DNA from: Magnetococcales bacterium DCbin4
GTDB taxonomy: Bacteria; Pseudomonadota; Magnetococcia; Magnetococcales; UBA8363
Length of the DNA: 64,000 nucleotides
NCBI GenBank assembly: GCA_002753735.1
Contig: PEAN01000006.1
Span: forward strand, 39,027-103,026
Direction: 5' to 3'
The notes under the pieces were generated by a model. That model did no database searches. It was not told the origin of the DNA and worked only from the letters and a program-made list of their open reading frames with translations. A program made the translations under genes and the position numbers. Positions 1 to 8,379 of the stretch are shown in pieces; position 1 is the first letter of the stretch; every line of letters starts with the position of its first letter.

Positions 1-1
1 G

Positions 2-844
2 CCTGTTGTCACCAAATCGCGAGCGCTGGTCACACCGCCCGAACAACCCTCCAGTATCGAGAAAAAGGATCCTGCCGGGTCACCCAAAGCGGTTGAACCA
101 ACTTCGACTCCGACGGAAAAACAGTCCGCCGACAAGCCGGCATCAACGGTTGAGGAACGACCCGTTCCTGAACCCTATTCAACGCACGCAACATCACCGC
201 CACCCCTTCCGGTCCCCCCCCCAAGGGCCGTTGCTCATCACCGTGCGACTACAGCGCCAGCGCCAACTCCAGCTCAAGCAGACCTCATCGGCAAAAGTGT
301 GGCGGCCCTGATCGAAGGGACGACCGATACCTTGTTTTCCAACGGCACCCCATCCGATTCAGGTGCATCCACGACCGAACCATCACGACCGATGCCCACA
401 CCGTTGAAAAGGAACCTGAAGAAAACGGTTCCAACCCCAGAGAAAACGGCACCCGCTCCGACACACGCCGTCCCATCGCCAACAGTTGCTTCTTCCCATC
501 CGCCCGATCCGGTCGCAACCAGATCAGCAGCGGGTCATGTGAATAACGATCCCGTCACCCAAAGTACCCCGCCTTTGGTCAGTGAAGAAAACCTGCGCGC
601 TGCCGGCCAATTATTCGTTGTGCAGACGGGATCCTTCCTGAACCGGGAAAACGCCGAGCGTCTGGCTGCAACCATGGCGGAAAAGGGATTGGATCCCTAT
701 GTCCATTTATTGGTTAAGGACAATAAAAAATGGTTTTCCGTCAGGGTCAATTATCGCGATAGCAAAACTGCGATGCGAATGGCGGATCAAGTAAGAAAGG
801 ATGTCGGATTGCCAACCCAGGTAATCGATCTTTTTTACGAATAA
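2..844 (+). CDS. SPOR-domain protein, 5' end outside the window
   Basis: The frame is open from base 2 to the TAA at 842-844, so the gene starts upstream of the window and only its last 280 codons are seen. The visible N-terminal part is a low-complexity Pro/Ala/Thr/Ser-rich linker, the usual periplasmic spacer of SPOR proteins. The last ~75 residues form a SPOR domain (starts near LFVVQTGSF, ends VIDLFYE), a fold that binds denuded septal peptidoglycan. I infer an envelope or cell-division protein with a membrane anchor in the missing part. An internal ATG at 299 exists, but the open upstream frame with the same composition argues against it as the start. Confidence 0.8.
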   Translation, partial: PVVTKSRALVTPPEQPSSIEKKDPAGSPKAVEPTSTPTEKQSADKPASTVEERPVPEPYSTHATSPPPLPVPPPRAVAHHRATTAPAPTPAQADLIGKSVAALIEGTTDTLFSNGTPSDSGASTTEPSRPMPTPLKRNLKKTVPTPEKTAPAPTHAVPSPTVASSHPPDPVATRSAAGHVNNDPVTQSTPPLVSEENLRAAGQLFVVQTGSFLNRENAERLAATMAEKGLDPYVHLLVKDNKKWFSVRVNYRDSKTAMRMADQVRKDVGLPTQVIDLFYE

Positions 845-909
845 CCACGATTCCGCCCAAGAATCCTTAAGAATGCGGGCACACGTCTAAACCTTGAGTG
901 GTACATACC

Positions 910-1512
910 ATGAAACATCATGGGCAATTGCGATTTTTCCGATTTGCCTGCCTGATCTGGGTTGGCATGATGATGACCCACCCTCCCTTGGGGGGGGCGG
1001 TTGAGATCGAACGTCTCCATGTGGACCACAAGGAAAACCACTATTTTATTTTGGCATCGACCCTGGTGGCATTATCCCCGCAGCAGGTTCATGCAGGAAT
1101 TGTTGACATTGAACATCTGGAACGCTTGAGTTCCGACATCATCGACAGTCGTCTGATCGAACGCAAAACCAAGAACAGGCTGATCGCCCGCATGAACCTG
1201 CGTTCCTGCATTATGGTTTTTTGTCTGGAACGCACGTTGACCGAAACCGTCATCATCAAGGATCGGGAAATTGCATTCATCATCACCCCGGCGAAAAACG
1301 GTTTTCGTTCCGGGTGGGTACGATGGAAATTGTTGAACAGTGAACGAGGGACACGGGTTCTATATACGTCTGAACTGGTACCCGACTTTTGGGTGCCGCC
1401 GATGGTTGGTCCATTTTTGTTGACGGGCAAGTTTCGTGACAATACGATTGAAGTCATGGAGCGGCTGGAACAGCAACATACTCCAAAAGCCAAAGAGGGG
1501 ATGGAACCCTGA
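910..1512 (+). CDS. Secreted SRPBCC-fold protein
   Basis: About 200 residues. A signal peptide is visible at the N-terminus (basic KHHGQLRFFR, then a hydrophobic stretch ending near LGGAVE). The C-terminal pattern, with SELVPDFWVPPMVGPFLLTG followed by an amphipathic helix, is typical of SRPBCC (START-like) proteins that bind hydrophobic ligands in a helix-grip cavity. I chose ATG 910 (weak GAGTGG upstream) over an in-frame GTG at 898. It lies 65 bp after the SPOR gene in the same direction and may be cotranscribed. The ligand is unknown and the family assignment rests on the C-terminal signature only. Confidence 0.6.
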   Translation: MKHHGQLRFFRFACLIWVGMMMTHPPLGGAVEIERLHVDHKENHYFILASTLVALSPQQVHAGIVDIEHLERLSSDIIDSRLIERKTKNRLIARMNLRSCIMVFCLERTLTETVIIKDREIAFIITPAKNGFRSGWVRWKLLNSERGTRVLYTSELVPDFWVPPMVGPFLLTGKFRDNTIEVMERLEQQHTPKAKEGMEP

Positions 1513-1638
1513 TCAGGCGGGAAGCATCATTAAAACGCCGAGGGATCATGATGATCCGTTGATCCCGAATCCAATGTGGGCATTACGACCAACACTTCCT
1601 TCCCCGAGCAGGTGAGGAGACCGGAGATCCCATTGATC

Positions 1639-2871
1639 TCATCCCGGACGTCCATCAATCCGGGGTTGGGAAAGCATGGGGAGAAACTTCAAGAAAAAGA
1701 TCAAAAAACAAAATACCCAGGCAATTCCAGCAAACGAAACCGCCCAACCATAATCGATGGGAGCCAAATCAAGACGCAACAGGGCGGTCACGGTCATCAG
1801 GAGAAACATCGCCGCCATGGTCCTGTCGGGATTCAAGGGACGCCCCGTGTGCGCCAACGAAACACGAGTGACAATCCCCAGAATGGTGACCCCAAACCCT
1901 CCGACCGTCAATGCATGAAGCGCTGTAGCAGGCATGATCCAATCGGTCAAAACCGCCACGGCACGAAAAACAAACCCCGCCGCCAACCAGGCATAACCCA
2001 GATGCAATACCCAGATGATCGGCTGTCTCAAGGTTTTGTGAGGCTGCCATCCCACCAGGCGAATGGCATGAATGATGGCCGTAACGACAAAGACGATCCC
2101 CGTGGCCCATAGATCCTGAAAAAAAATATCCACGATACACACCACCGCCATACTCCAGGTGGCCGCATGTTCGATCACGGGCCAGGTTCGAACCCGGGCA
2201 CCCGTTCCAAGACTGGACAGGGCATTCTGGGTGAACGATGGCAGCATCCGCCCGCCAAAAACAACGATCAACCAGAGAATTCCATTGATCCCCAAGCGCA
2301 TTCCCGTTATCGACGTCTCCTGGGTAATGCCCATCCATTCCAGATGGAACAACAGATTGGCCACCCACAGCAACCCCAACAAAGCGGGAAATACCCCCTG
2401 CTGATATTTACGGGTTCGAATCACGGGAAGGGTCACGGCAACGATCAAAGCCAACAAAAAACTCAAGTCCACACACGCCACAATCCACAATGCCCCTTCC
2501 GGTGCGAACCACATCAGAACCCGTCCCAACAACCAGATCCCCGCCAACGCCATCAAAGGGATCCCCGTCAGCGGTTTGGACTGGGTCCAATTGGTCACCG
2601 CCGTCAAAAGAAACCCCGCCGCCGCCGCCCCGACAAAACCGAAAATCATCTCATGGCCATGCCACCAGGAGGATGGCAGCGAACCCGGACTTTCCAACGG
2701 GCCATACAGGATCATCAGCCACAGCGCCATGGACCATGCGCCCCACCCCAGTGCCAGGATGAAGAAAGGTCGAAAACCATAGGCGAAAAGAACCGGACCC
2801 GTCGGCGGTTCCGGTTCCCGGATCTGGTGCAATTGGGGTTGTATATTGATGGTCAAACCTTTTTTTTCCAT
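1639..2871 (-). CDS. nnrS: NnrS family haem-copper membrane protein
   Basis: 410 residues with about 12 hydrophobic segments. The opening LFAYGFRPFFILALGWGAWS and the internal WHGHEMIFGFVGAAAAGFLLT are family hallmarks of NnrS, an inner-membrane haem- and copper-containing protein linked to nitric oxide stress and denitrification in proteobacteria. The gene begins 5 bp after the stop of an upstream methyltransferase gene on the same strand. NO relevance fits the NapH-like and HAO-like genes at 53.7-59.5 kb, though the two loci are far apart. Length is normal for the family. Confidence 0.88.
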   Translation of the reverse strand: MEKKGLTINIQPQLHQIREPEPPTGPVLFAYGFRPFFILALGWGAWSMALWLMILYGPLESPGSLPSSWWHGHEMIFGFVGAAAAGFLLTAVTNWTQSKPLTGIPLMALAGIWLLGRVLMWFAPEGALWIVACVDLSFLLALIVAVTLPVIRTRKYQQGVFPALLGLLWVANLLFHLEWMGITQETSITGMRLGINGILWLIVVFGGRMLPSFTQNALSSLGTGARVRTWPVIEHAATWSMAVVCIVDIFFQDLWATGIVFVVTAIIHAIRLVGWQPHKTLRQPIIWVLHLGYAWLAAGFVFRAVAVLTDWIMPATALHALTVGGFGVTILGIVTRVSLAHTGRPLNPDRTMAAMFLLMTVTALLRLDLAPIDYGWAVSFAGIAWVFCFLIFFLKFLPMLSQPRIDGRPG

Positions 2872-2876
2872 TTCAA

Positions 2877-3446
2877 TCAGACCTTCATTCCCACCAACAT
2901 GGCTTCATGACGCCAACCCTGTGATCGATCCCCCACCGTTCCCTCCTCACGATAGACCAGCAGGCGCAATGGGGAGAACATGGATAACAATTCATTGATC
3001 CCAAGGAGATGTTCTGTTGATTTCGGCCCGACATCATCGTTTTTTTCACAGGTGAAGGTTTGGTAGAACAGAACCCCCCCATGTTTCAGCGATGCCATCA
3101 TCGGATCGGCCAACCTTCTGTCGAGAAAACGGGAAACGACCACGCAATCGAAACTCTCGGGCAACGGTGGCAATGATACCACATCCCGTACTTCGGCACT
3201 CAGGGGTAATGATTGCGCCCGTCCCATTTCGTTGAGTCGCTGCACGGCGACCTCCGACAGATCCCAGGCCAGGGTCTCCAATCCGCGTTGCGCCAGAAAC
3301 AAGGCATTGCCACCGAGACCACATGCCAGGTCCAACCCCTGGCCGGTCCGTGGCAACAGATGATGATATTCCGTCAACACCCGGGCCGGAGACGGAGCAA
3401 TGGACAACCCGGAATAGCGGGCATTCCATGATTCACGATGAGACAT
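2877..3446 (-). CDS. Class I SAM-dependent methyltransferase
   Basis: 190 residues from the ATG at 3446 (MSHRESWNARYSG). That opening, followed by LDLACGLGGNALFLAQRG (motif I, SAM-binding glycine loop) and the acidic LAWDLSEVAVQRLNEMG, is characteristic of small TehB/tellurite- or thiopurine-type methyltransferases. The substrate cannot be told from sequence. The open frame continues upstream to 3557 without a convincing start. It precedes nnrS by 5 bp and is divergent from yqhA. Confidence 0.8.
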   Translation of the reverse strand: MSHRESWNARYSGLSIAPSPARVLTEYHHLLPRTGQGLDLACGLGGNALFLAQRGLETLAWDLSEVAVQRLNEMGRAQSLPLSAEVRDVVSLPPLPESFDCVVVSRFLDRRLADPMMASLKHGGVLFYQTFTCEKNDDVGPKSTEHLLGINELLSMFSPLRLLVYREEGTVGDRSQGWRHEAMLVGMKV

Positions 3447-3572
3447 GACAAACCTTCCGGAAGGGTAGGATGTTCCCTGGTTTCCATGGCGCCAAAGCGG
3501 TACAGTGCCAGCCGCATCAATGGCATGTGCATAGACGACCGTTGCCGTCGAACCCAACCGTAGGAAACCATC

Positions 3573-4076
3573 ATGGAAAAACTGGAATCGATCATCGAAA
3601 AATGGTTGTTCGTGAGCCGTTGGCTCCTGGTTCCCCTGTACCTGGGATTAACTCTGATCTTTGTAGCCCTGGGAATCAAATTTCTACAAGAAATCGTCCA
3701 TCTGGCACCACAGTTATGGGCCATGAAGGAAACCGATCTGGTTCTGGCATCACTGACGTTGATCGACATGGTGTTGGTAGGCAACCTGTTGATCATGGTC
3801 ATCCTGTCAGGTTATGAAAATCATGTCTCCCAACTCAACCTCGAAGCTGGCCAAGAACGACTGTCATGGTTGGGCAAACTCGATGCAGGGTCGCTCAAGG
3901 TCAAACTGTCCGCCTCCATCGTATTGATCTCATCGATTCATCTGCTCAAGGCATTCATGGACATCCAACAAATGCAAAACGACAAGTTGATGTGGATGGT
4001 GATCGTTCACATGACATTCGTTATCTCGGCCATCCTGATGTCCGCCATCGATAAAATGTCAGGGTCGCATCATTGA
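3573..4076 (+). CDS. yqhA: YqhA / UPF0114 family membrane protein
   Basis: 167 residues, the family's usual length. The start MEKLESIIEKWLFVSRWLL and the later YENHVSQLNLEAG and WLGKLDAGSLKVKL are hallmarks of UPF0114 (E. coli YqhA), an inner-membrane protein with four predicted helices and no established biochemical role. Start ATG 3573 has TAGGA about 8 bp upstream. The gene is divergent from the methyltransferase and convergent with yqaA, ending 5 bp from it. Confidence 0.85.
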   Translation: MEKLESIIEKWLFVSRWLLVPLYLGLTLIFVALGIKFLQEIVHLAPQLWAMKETDLVLASLTLIDMVLVGNLLIMVILSGYENHVSQLNLEAGQERLSWLGKLDAGSLKVKLSASIVLISSIHLLKAFMDIQQMQNDKLMWMVIVHMTFVISAILMSAIDKMSGSHH

Positions 4077-4081
4077 GGTCA

Positions 4082-4657
4082 TCACAGCAGCTTCAACACG
4101 GCAAACCCGGATATAATCAAGACCACCACCGCCATCATGACCAATTTGAGACGTTTTTCGATGAATCCTCGAATCGCCGGACCAAATTTCCACAACAAAA
4201 CCGCCACCAGGAAAAATCTCATGGCCCGAGCCACAAAACTGGCAAAGGTAAACCGCAGCAGGTCAAAATCAAACGCACCGGCGGCGATGGTAATCAGCTT
4301 GTAAGGAATGGGTGTTGCCCCTTTGATGATGATGACCCAGACACCGTACATATCCACCAATGGTTTGAAGGCATGAAATTTCTCAGTCAGATGAAACATG
4401 TTGAGAATTGCAATTCCCAAAGTATCCATGAAGAAATGACCGATGGCATAGCCAAGATATCCCCCTGCCACCGAAGAAAGGGTACACACCATGGCGAGCC
4501 GGAACCATTTTCCAGGAGTCGCCAGGATCATGGGGATCAGCATCACGTCGGGAGGGATGGGAAAAATGGAACTTTCGATAAACGAAATCACCGCCAGCCA
4601 CCATTCCGCATGCTTGTGGCCCGCTTTTTCCATTACCCAGAAATAAAGTTTCTGCAT
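4082..4657 (-). CDS. yqaA: YqaA family (DedA/VTT-related) membrane protein
   Basis: 191 residues. The segment WWLAVISFIESSIFPIPPDV is the family signature: an E-x-S-x-F-P-x-P-P-D motif shared with DedA/VTT proteins, which are implicated in lipid scrambling and undecaprenyl-phosphate recycling. Several transmembrane stretches follow. YqaA-type proteins are short DedA relatives whose substrate is not settled. The start at 4657 is the first in-frame ATG. It is divergent from the lipoprotein gene at 4813. Confidence 0.82.
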   Translation of the reverse strand: MQKLYFWVMEKAGHKHAEWWLAVISFIESSIFPIPPDVMLIPMILATPGKWFRLAMVCTLSSVAGGYLGYAIGHFFMDTLGIAILNMFHLTEKFHAFKPLVDMYGVWVIIIKGATPIPYKLITIAAGAFDFDLLRFTFASFVARAMRFFLVAVLLWKFGPAIRGFIEKRLKLVMMAVVVLIISGFAVLKLL

Positions 4658-4812
4658 CGTTGAAAATCCCCATCCTTAACTGAGCTGGTTAAACCGTCCC
4701 CCGCATATTGCTTTGCAAGTTGGCTTATTGTTTGCTAAAAATCCAAAAAAGGGAGATCCTTGAACAAGTCAAGCCGACACCATCCAAACAGGTGTTTCAG
4801 GAGCAACCGTTC

Positions 4813-5415
4813 ATGCCGCATCCTTACAGCACATGCACCACCCGGGCCAGATCGTCGTATCGACTTGCCACCCTGCTCCTGATAGTGATGCTTCCGCTTT
4901 CCGGTTGCAAAGAAGTCACGACCTCCGACATCGAAATCCGCAAAGGTTTGGCCTATCTCAAGGATGGGTATGCCCTTTATTCTGGCCCAGTCAAGGAATT
5001 TTACAAAAATTCGGACGGTACGGATGGAAAATTGATGTTGGAAGGGACTTATAGCAAAGGTTTGAAAACCGATGTCTGGACCACCTATGGCTGGAATGGA
5101 GAAAAATCGACCGTCAAATACGAAGAAGGCTTGGAAGAGGGACTTGCCGAAGAATTCGATACCAATGGGATGGTTCAACGATCAATCAACTATACCAAAG
5201 GCAAACGTCACGGATATTCCAGTGAATATGATGCCAAAGGACAGATTATCAACCAGGTTTATTATCGTCATGGTTTCGCCGGACGGCCACCGCTTTCCCG
5301 CAAGATGGAAAACAAGGAAGAGGAAGCCGAAGAGATGAGTACCCGTGAACTTGAGGAAAAATTGTATGGGAAACGGCAGAAATCGATGATCGACTACATC
5401 ATGGAACTGTTTTAG
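4813..5415 (+). CDS. MORN/YwqK-type lipoprotein
   Basis: 200 residues from ATG 4813 (upstream GGAG). The N-terminus has a type II signal peptide with lipobox LPLSGC, so the mature protein should begin at the Cys and be lipid-anchored. The rest has repeats of the MORN/YwqK type: GTYSKGLKTDVWTTY, then KYEEGLEEGLAEEFDTNG, then YTKGKRHGYSSEYDAKGQ. The C-terminal ~45 residues are Glu/Lys-rich. The frame is open upstream to 4708, but that portion does not resemble a signal peptide. Function unknown; it is probably a surface or periplasmic structural protein. Confidence 0.75.
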   Translation: MPHPYSTCTTRARSSYRLATLLLIVMLPLSGCKEVTTSDIEIRKGLAYLKDGYALYSGPVKEFYKNSDGTDGKLMLEGTYSKGLKTDVWTTYGWNGEKSTVKYEEGLEEGLAEEFDTNGMVQRSINYTKGKRHGYSSEYDAKGQIINQVYYRHGFAGRPPLSRKMENKEEEAEEMSTRELEEKLYGKRQKSMIDYIMELF

Positions 5416-5429
5416 AACAGGAATCGCAG

Positions 5430-6305
5430 ATGCGTTACGAAGGTCCCGTCTACCGTCCTCCCAGTGAAGCGGATTCGCTGTTGATCCAGGCCACGGTCGG
5501 TTGTCCCCACAACCATTGCACCTTTTGCATGGTCTACAAAAGCGGTCCCCGATATCGCGTCCGACCCGTCGAGGAAATCTGTGAAGACCTCGTCACCGCA
5601 CGCCGCTTTCATGGAACCGATGTGCGAACTTTATTCCTGCCCGCCGGCAATACCATTGCCATGGACACGGACGCACTGGTAACCGTCTGTCAGGCCGCCA
5701 GGGAACAATTTCCCCACCTTGAACGCATCACCGTTTACGGATCCTCTTCCTATATCCTCGACAAGGGGGTCGCCAACCTGATCCGTCTGCGGCAGGCAGG
5801 ACTGAACCGTATCCATGTGGGACTGGAAACAGGTGATGATGAAACCCTCCTCCGGGTCAAAAAAGGATCGACCGCAGCAGAACAAATTCTTGCGGGACAA
5901 TGGGTCAAGGAATCGGGGATGGAACTGAGCCTTTATGTCGTCCTGGGATTGGCGGGGGCAGAACGCTCCCTCCCTCATGCCGAAGCGACGGCTCAGGCAC
6001 TCAACGCCATCAACCCCGATTTTATCCGTATTCGCACCTTCGTCCCCAAAAAGAAGACCCCCATGCTCAGAGATTGGCAACAGGGACGATTCACCATGTT
6101 GGGCCCCCATGGCATCCTTGAGGAAATGCACCGCCTGGTCGAATTATTGCAGGTGAATTCTTTTTTTACCTGTGACCATTACACCAACTATCTGCCCCTC
6201 CAGGGCCGACTTCCGGAGGCCAGAAAATCGATTTTGGCCGCCATCGAAGAAGGTTTCCAACGCCCTGAATCAAGCTATCGACCTTTCTTTATTGGATCAG
6301 AATAG
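5430..6305 (+). CDS. Radical SAM protein
   Basis: 291 residues beginning MRYEGPVYRPPSEADSLL, 14 bp after the lipoprotein gene. The [4Fe-4S]/SAM cysteine motif is CPHNHCTFC, i.e. C-x4-C-x2-C rather than the common C-x3-C-x2-C. This spacing is seen in a subgroup of stand-alone Elp3/HemN-like radical SAM proteins. A GLETGDDETLLRVKKG stretch matches the glycine/glutamate SAM-contact region of HemN/MiaB-like TIM barrels. No auxiliary cluster motif or TRAM domain is present and the substrate is unknown. Confidence 0.82.
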   Translation: MRYEGPVYRPPSEADSLLIQATVGCPHNHCTFCMVYKSGPRYRVRPVEEICEDLVTARRFHGTDVRTLFLPAGNTIAMDTDALVTVCQAAREQFPHLERITVYGSSSYILDKGVANLIRLRQAGLNRIHVGLETGDDETLLRVKKGSTAAEQILAGQWVKESGMELSLYVVLGLAGAERSLPHAEATAQALNAINPDFIRIRTFVPKKKTPMLRDWQQGRFTMLGPHGILEEMHRLVELLQVNSFFTCDHYTNYLPLQGRLPEARKSILAAIEEGFQRPESSYRPFFIGSE

Positions 6306-6359
6306 CCGATTACGACCTGAGGCCGATTTTCTCACCCGAATGTGGACAAGGTGTTTTTT

Positions 6360-6671
6360 ATGACGACCCGGCGTTTTCCACGGCATCCCCAGCGCAAGAC
6401 ATCCACCACGGATTCCATGACGCAATGCCATGAACTGCACGCTTTAGCGGCATTGCGCCGATCACTCGGCGTCTCCCAGGAAGAGATGGCCGGGCGCCTT
6501 GGTATCGGTCAGGCAGCGATTTCGAAGATTGAAAACCGTGAGGATCCCCAATTGCACAGCCTCAAGCGCTACTGTGAAGCTTTGGGGGGACGGTTGAAAC
6601 TGGTCGTGGAATTCCCCGCCAGTCCGCTACCCGCACCGATGCCGGTGACGGCACCCGACCCTTCCGTCTGA
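6360..6671 (+). CDS. XRE-family helix-turn-helix regulator
   Basis: About 103 residues. The helix-turn-helix lies at SLGVSQEEMAGRLGIGQAAI followed by SKIENREDPQLHSLKRYCEA, a classic Cro/C1-type domain, ending in GGRLKLVVEFP as in HigA/antitoxin-type regulators. ATG 6360 has AAGG 8 bp upstream and is preferred to the in-frame GTG at 6342. No toxin gene is visible beside it: the upstream gene is a radical SAM enzyme and the downstream one is convergent. Stand-alone DNA-binding regulator or orphan antitoxin. Confidence 0.75.
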   Translation: MTTRRFPRHPQRKTSTTDSMTQCHELHALAALRRSLGVSQEEMAGRLGIGQAAISKIENREDPQLHSLKRYCEALGGRLKLVVEFPASPLPAPMPVTAPDPSV

Positions 6672-6718
6672 TCCTCCCCAGCTCGAAAACAGCTCCCGGG
6701 ATCCGACGGTATCCATTT

Positions 6719-7264
6719 TCAGGCCGCGAGCAACAGTTCCTCGCCGGTGGTATCCAATGGTTCTTCGGTGGCCGTAACGGGCAGAGTGGCAGTCGCGGGA
6801 TCCGCAGCGGGAAGCGCCTCCGTTTCCACTTCCGACGGTGACCACTCTGAAGAAGCGGCCTCCTGCGGTACCGTCTGATACAACTCCTCCACCAGTTGCG
6901 ACGTTTTTTCCAGCATGGCAAACAACATGGCCCACAATCCCTGCAACGTCGTCTCCTCGTCGTCATCTTTCTTGCCATGCGCTGTCGCAGAGACGGAAGG
7001 AACGTCCGTACCCCCCTGGGAAAGGAAGTGGGCACCACAGCAGGAAACCGGATTACGCTGTTGCAAAATGGACAACAAGGCATCCAGACTGCCAGCAGCC
7101 TTGCCCGTTTCCTCTGAAGTCCCATCGCCCTGAACTTCGATCTCCGTTGCCTTGGCACTCATGGTTTGTGTCAATATCGATTGAAACCCATCGTTTCCCT
7201 GGGAGGTGCCAAAGGTCGCGGTAGACTGCGTCAGGGTGATTTCCAGCATGGATACGTTGATCAT
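6719..7264 (-). CDS. Hypothetical acidic protein
   Basis: 181 residues from ATG 7264, which has a very strong AGGAGAGGG ribosome binding site. The N-terminal half is Ser/Thr/Gln-rich, the middle has one predicted helix (GLWAMLFAMLEKTSQLVEEL) and the C-terminus is Ala/Glu/Thr/Pro-rich. There is no signal peptide, membrane span or recognised domain. The composition is loosely like flagellar hook-length (FliK-type) N-terminal regions, but no conserved C-terminal FliK core follows. The good ribosome site makes it a real gene; function unknown. Confidence 0.55.
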   Translation of the reverse strand: MINVSMLEITLTQSTATFGTSQGNDGFQSILTQTMSAKATEIEVQGDGTSEETGKAAGSLDALLSILQQRNPVSCCGAHFLSQGGTDVPSVSATAHGKKDDDEETTLQGLWAMLFAMLEKTSQLVEELYQTVPQEAASSEWSPSEVETEALPAADPATATLPVTATEEPLDTTGEELLLAA

Positions 7265-7491
7265 GAACCCTCTCCTCATGTTCCGTCCGTTGGCGGCGGC
7301 TTGTCTTTTTATATTCCTTCACGGGAATATGAATCAATTACCGTGCCAATAACGTAACCTAATGATAGATCAACATAATTCAACAATAAATTCCTTCCGG
7401 AGACTTTTTTTCAGTCCCGTTCAGGCAAAAGTATCCAGGAAAATGGATTGAGGTGGGCAAGAGTTGCCGGTCGGGAGGGAAAGACGGTTTT
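7265..7491. other. Intergenic stretch without a gene
   Basis: Upstream of the minus-strand hypothetical gene. It holds a 7-bp inverted repeat ATATTCC / GGAATAT near 7311-7330, AT-rich sequence where its promoter probably lies, and no convincing reading frame. Confidence 0.5.
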
Positions 7492-7499
7492 GGCAAAAT

Positions 7500-7634
7500 A
7501 ACATAACATTTTGCCTGCGGCTTCCTCCAGATTCCACCTCACGGTGGACACCCTTGCCGTCCGGCTAACAGTTCCCCTTGCTGGGCCTGTAGAGGACTTG
7601 CACCTCCAAGTGTGTGCGCCCTGCCGGGCGCACA
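7500..7634 (-). mobile_element. Group II intron relic (5' domain I fragment)
   Basis: Read on the minus strand, the sequence opens with the hairpin GTGTGCGCCCGGCAGGGCGC, then GGAGGTGCAAGTCCTCTACA, AGCAAGGGGAACTGTTAGCC, GGCAAGGGTGTCCACCGTGA and GGAGGAAGCCGCAGGCAAAA. This order of blocks is what I know from the 5' domain I of bacterial group II introns. The match stops near 7500. No reverse transcriptase frame and no domain V follow, so it is a truncated, non-mobile remnant. It begins immediately after the T-run of the terminator at 7643-7664, the favoured target of terminator-seeking group IIC introns. Recognition is from memory of intron sequences, not a search. Confidence 0.6.
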
Positions 7635-7635
7635 C

Positions 7636-7664
7636 ATAAAAAAACCGGAAGAATTCTTCCGGTT
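7636..7664 (-). terminator. Rho-independent terminator of the repeat-protein gene
   Basis: A perfect 22-bp palindrome (AACCGGAAGAA / TTCTTCCGGTT) at 7643-7664 is followed on the minus strand by a run of seven T. It lies 28 bp past the stop of the gene at 7693-8205. Confidence 0.8.
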
Positions 7665-7692
7665 TTCCTTGATTCCAAAGTCTTTGAGACGA

Positions 7693-8205
7693 TTATTTGG
7701 TGCCTTTGGCGGCATCGGCTTTGGGCGCAGCCCCATGGTGACCTTTGTGGTCGGCCTTGGGAGCAGCCGCAGCTTTGGGAGCTTCTGCTTTGGGGGCTGC
7801 TGCTTTGGGGGCCTCAGCAGCCTTGGGGGCCTCAGCAGCTTTGGGGGCCTCAGCAGCCTTGGGGGCCTCAGCAGCTTTGGGGGCCTCAGCAGCTTTGGGG
7901 GCCTCAGCAGCTTTGGGGGCCTCAGCAGCTTTGGGGGCCTCAGCAGCTTTGGGGGCGTCTACTTTGGCTGCCGAAGCACCCTGGGCATGGGGTTCTTCCT
8001 TGCCAAAGGAAAGAATGCCAATATGGGAATGGCCCATGCCGTGATAGAAATAATGGTGGCCATGCTGATCACAACCACCGTAGGGAAAAATCGTCCAGCT
8101 GCTATCACAAGGAACGTGGGTCGCCATATCGTGCGCAGAAGCAGTATTGACGGCCAGCATCATGGCCGAAGCACAGATGGCACCAAGAATTGCGGTTTTT
8201 TTCAT
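7693..8205 (-). CDS. Secreted His-rich protein with PKAAEA repeats
   Basis: 170 residues from ATG 8205 (ribosome site GAGAGAGG). Residues 1-24 are a clear signal peptide ending AVNTASA. The mature N-terminus is rich in His, Tyr and Gly ([18 protein letters not shown]), with two Cys (VPCDSSW, GGCDQHG), suggesting metal binding. From about residue 84 there are eight perfect six-residue repeats PKAAEA, then degenerate [11 protein letters not shown] units and a His/Lys tail (DHKGHHG). The Ala/Lys/Pro region resembles histone H1-like or cell-wall spacer segments. Its own terminator follows. I infer a periplasmic or exported protein that may bind metal; no family is recognised. Confidence 0.75.
   Translation of the reverse strand: MKKTAILGAICASAMMLAVNTASAHDMATHVPCDSSWTIFPYGGCDQHGHHYFYHGMGHSHIGILSFGKEEPHAQGASAAKVDAPKAAEAPKAAEAPKAAEAPKAAEAPKAAEAPKAAEAPKAAEAPKAAEAPKAAAPKAEAPKAAAAPKADHKGHHGAAPKADAAKGTK
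7811..7954 (-). repeat. 18-bp tandem repeat, eight units
   Basis: Eight in-frame copies of an 18-bp unit (GCCTCAGCAGCTTTGGGG on the plus strand, with one T/C variant position) encode PKAAEA in the protein at 7693-8205. Near-identity between units implies recent expansion, so unit number may differ between strains. Confidence 0.9.
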
Positions 8206-8379
8206 TTGCAAGCCTCTCTCTGGTTGGAATAAAACCCTGATGGGCATTCGAGTGGTACGGTACTTCTGCTCCAGAAACCGTAGCAACATCAGGAATGGAA
8301 TTCGGCAGTGAGGGTATTGGATTCGATCAGGAAAGGCAACCCGATTTGCTCTTTGGCAATCGGTCATGGAGGGTGGCAA

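Noticed and set aside
7811..7954. Short tandem repeats that could suggest a CRISPR array
   Set aside because: Units are contiguous without spacers and in frame; they encode PKAAEA.
7614..8150. Plus-strand frames with Gln/Pro/Trp- or Gly/Leu/Ser-rich repeats
   Set aside because: They are antisense readings of the 18-bp repeats in the secreted Lys/Ala/Pro protein, which has a signal peptide, ribosome site and terminator.
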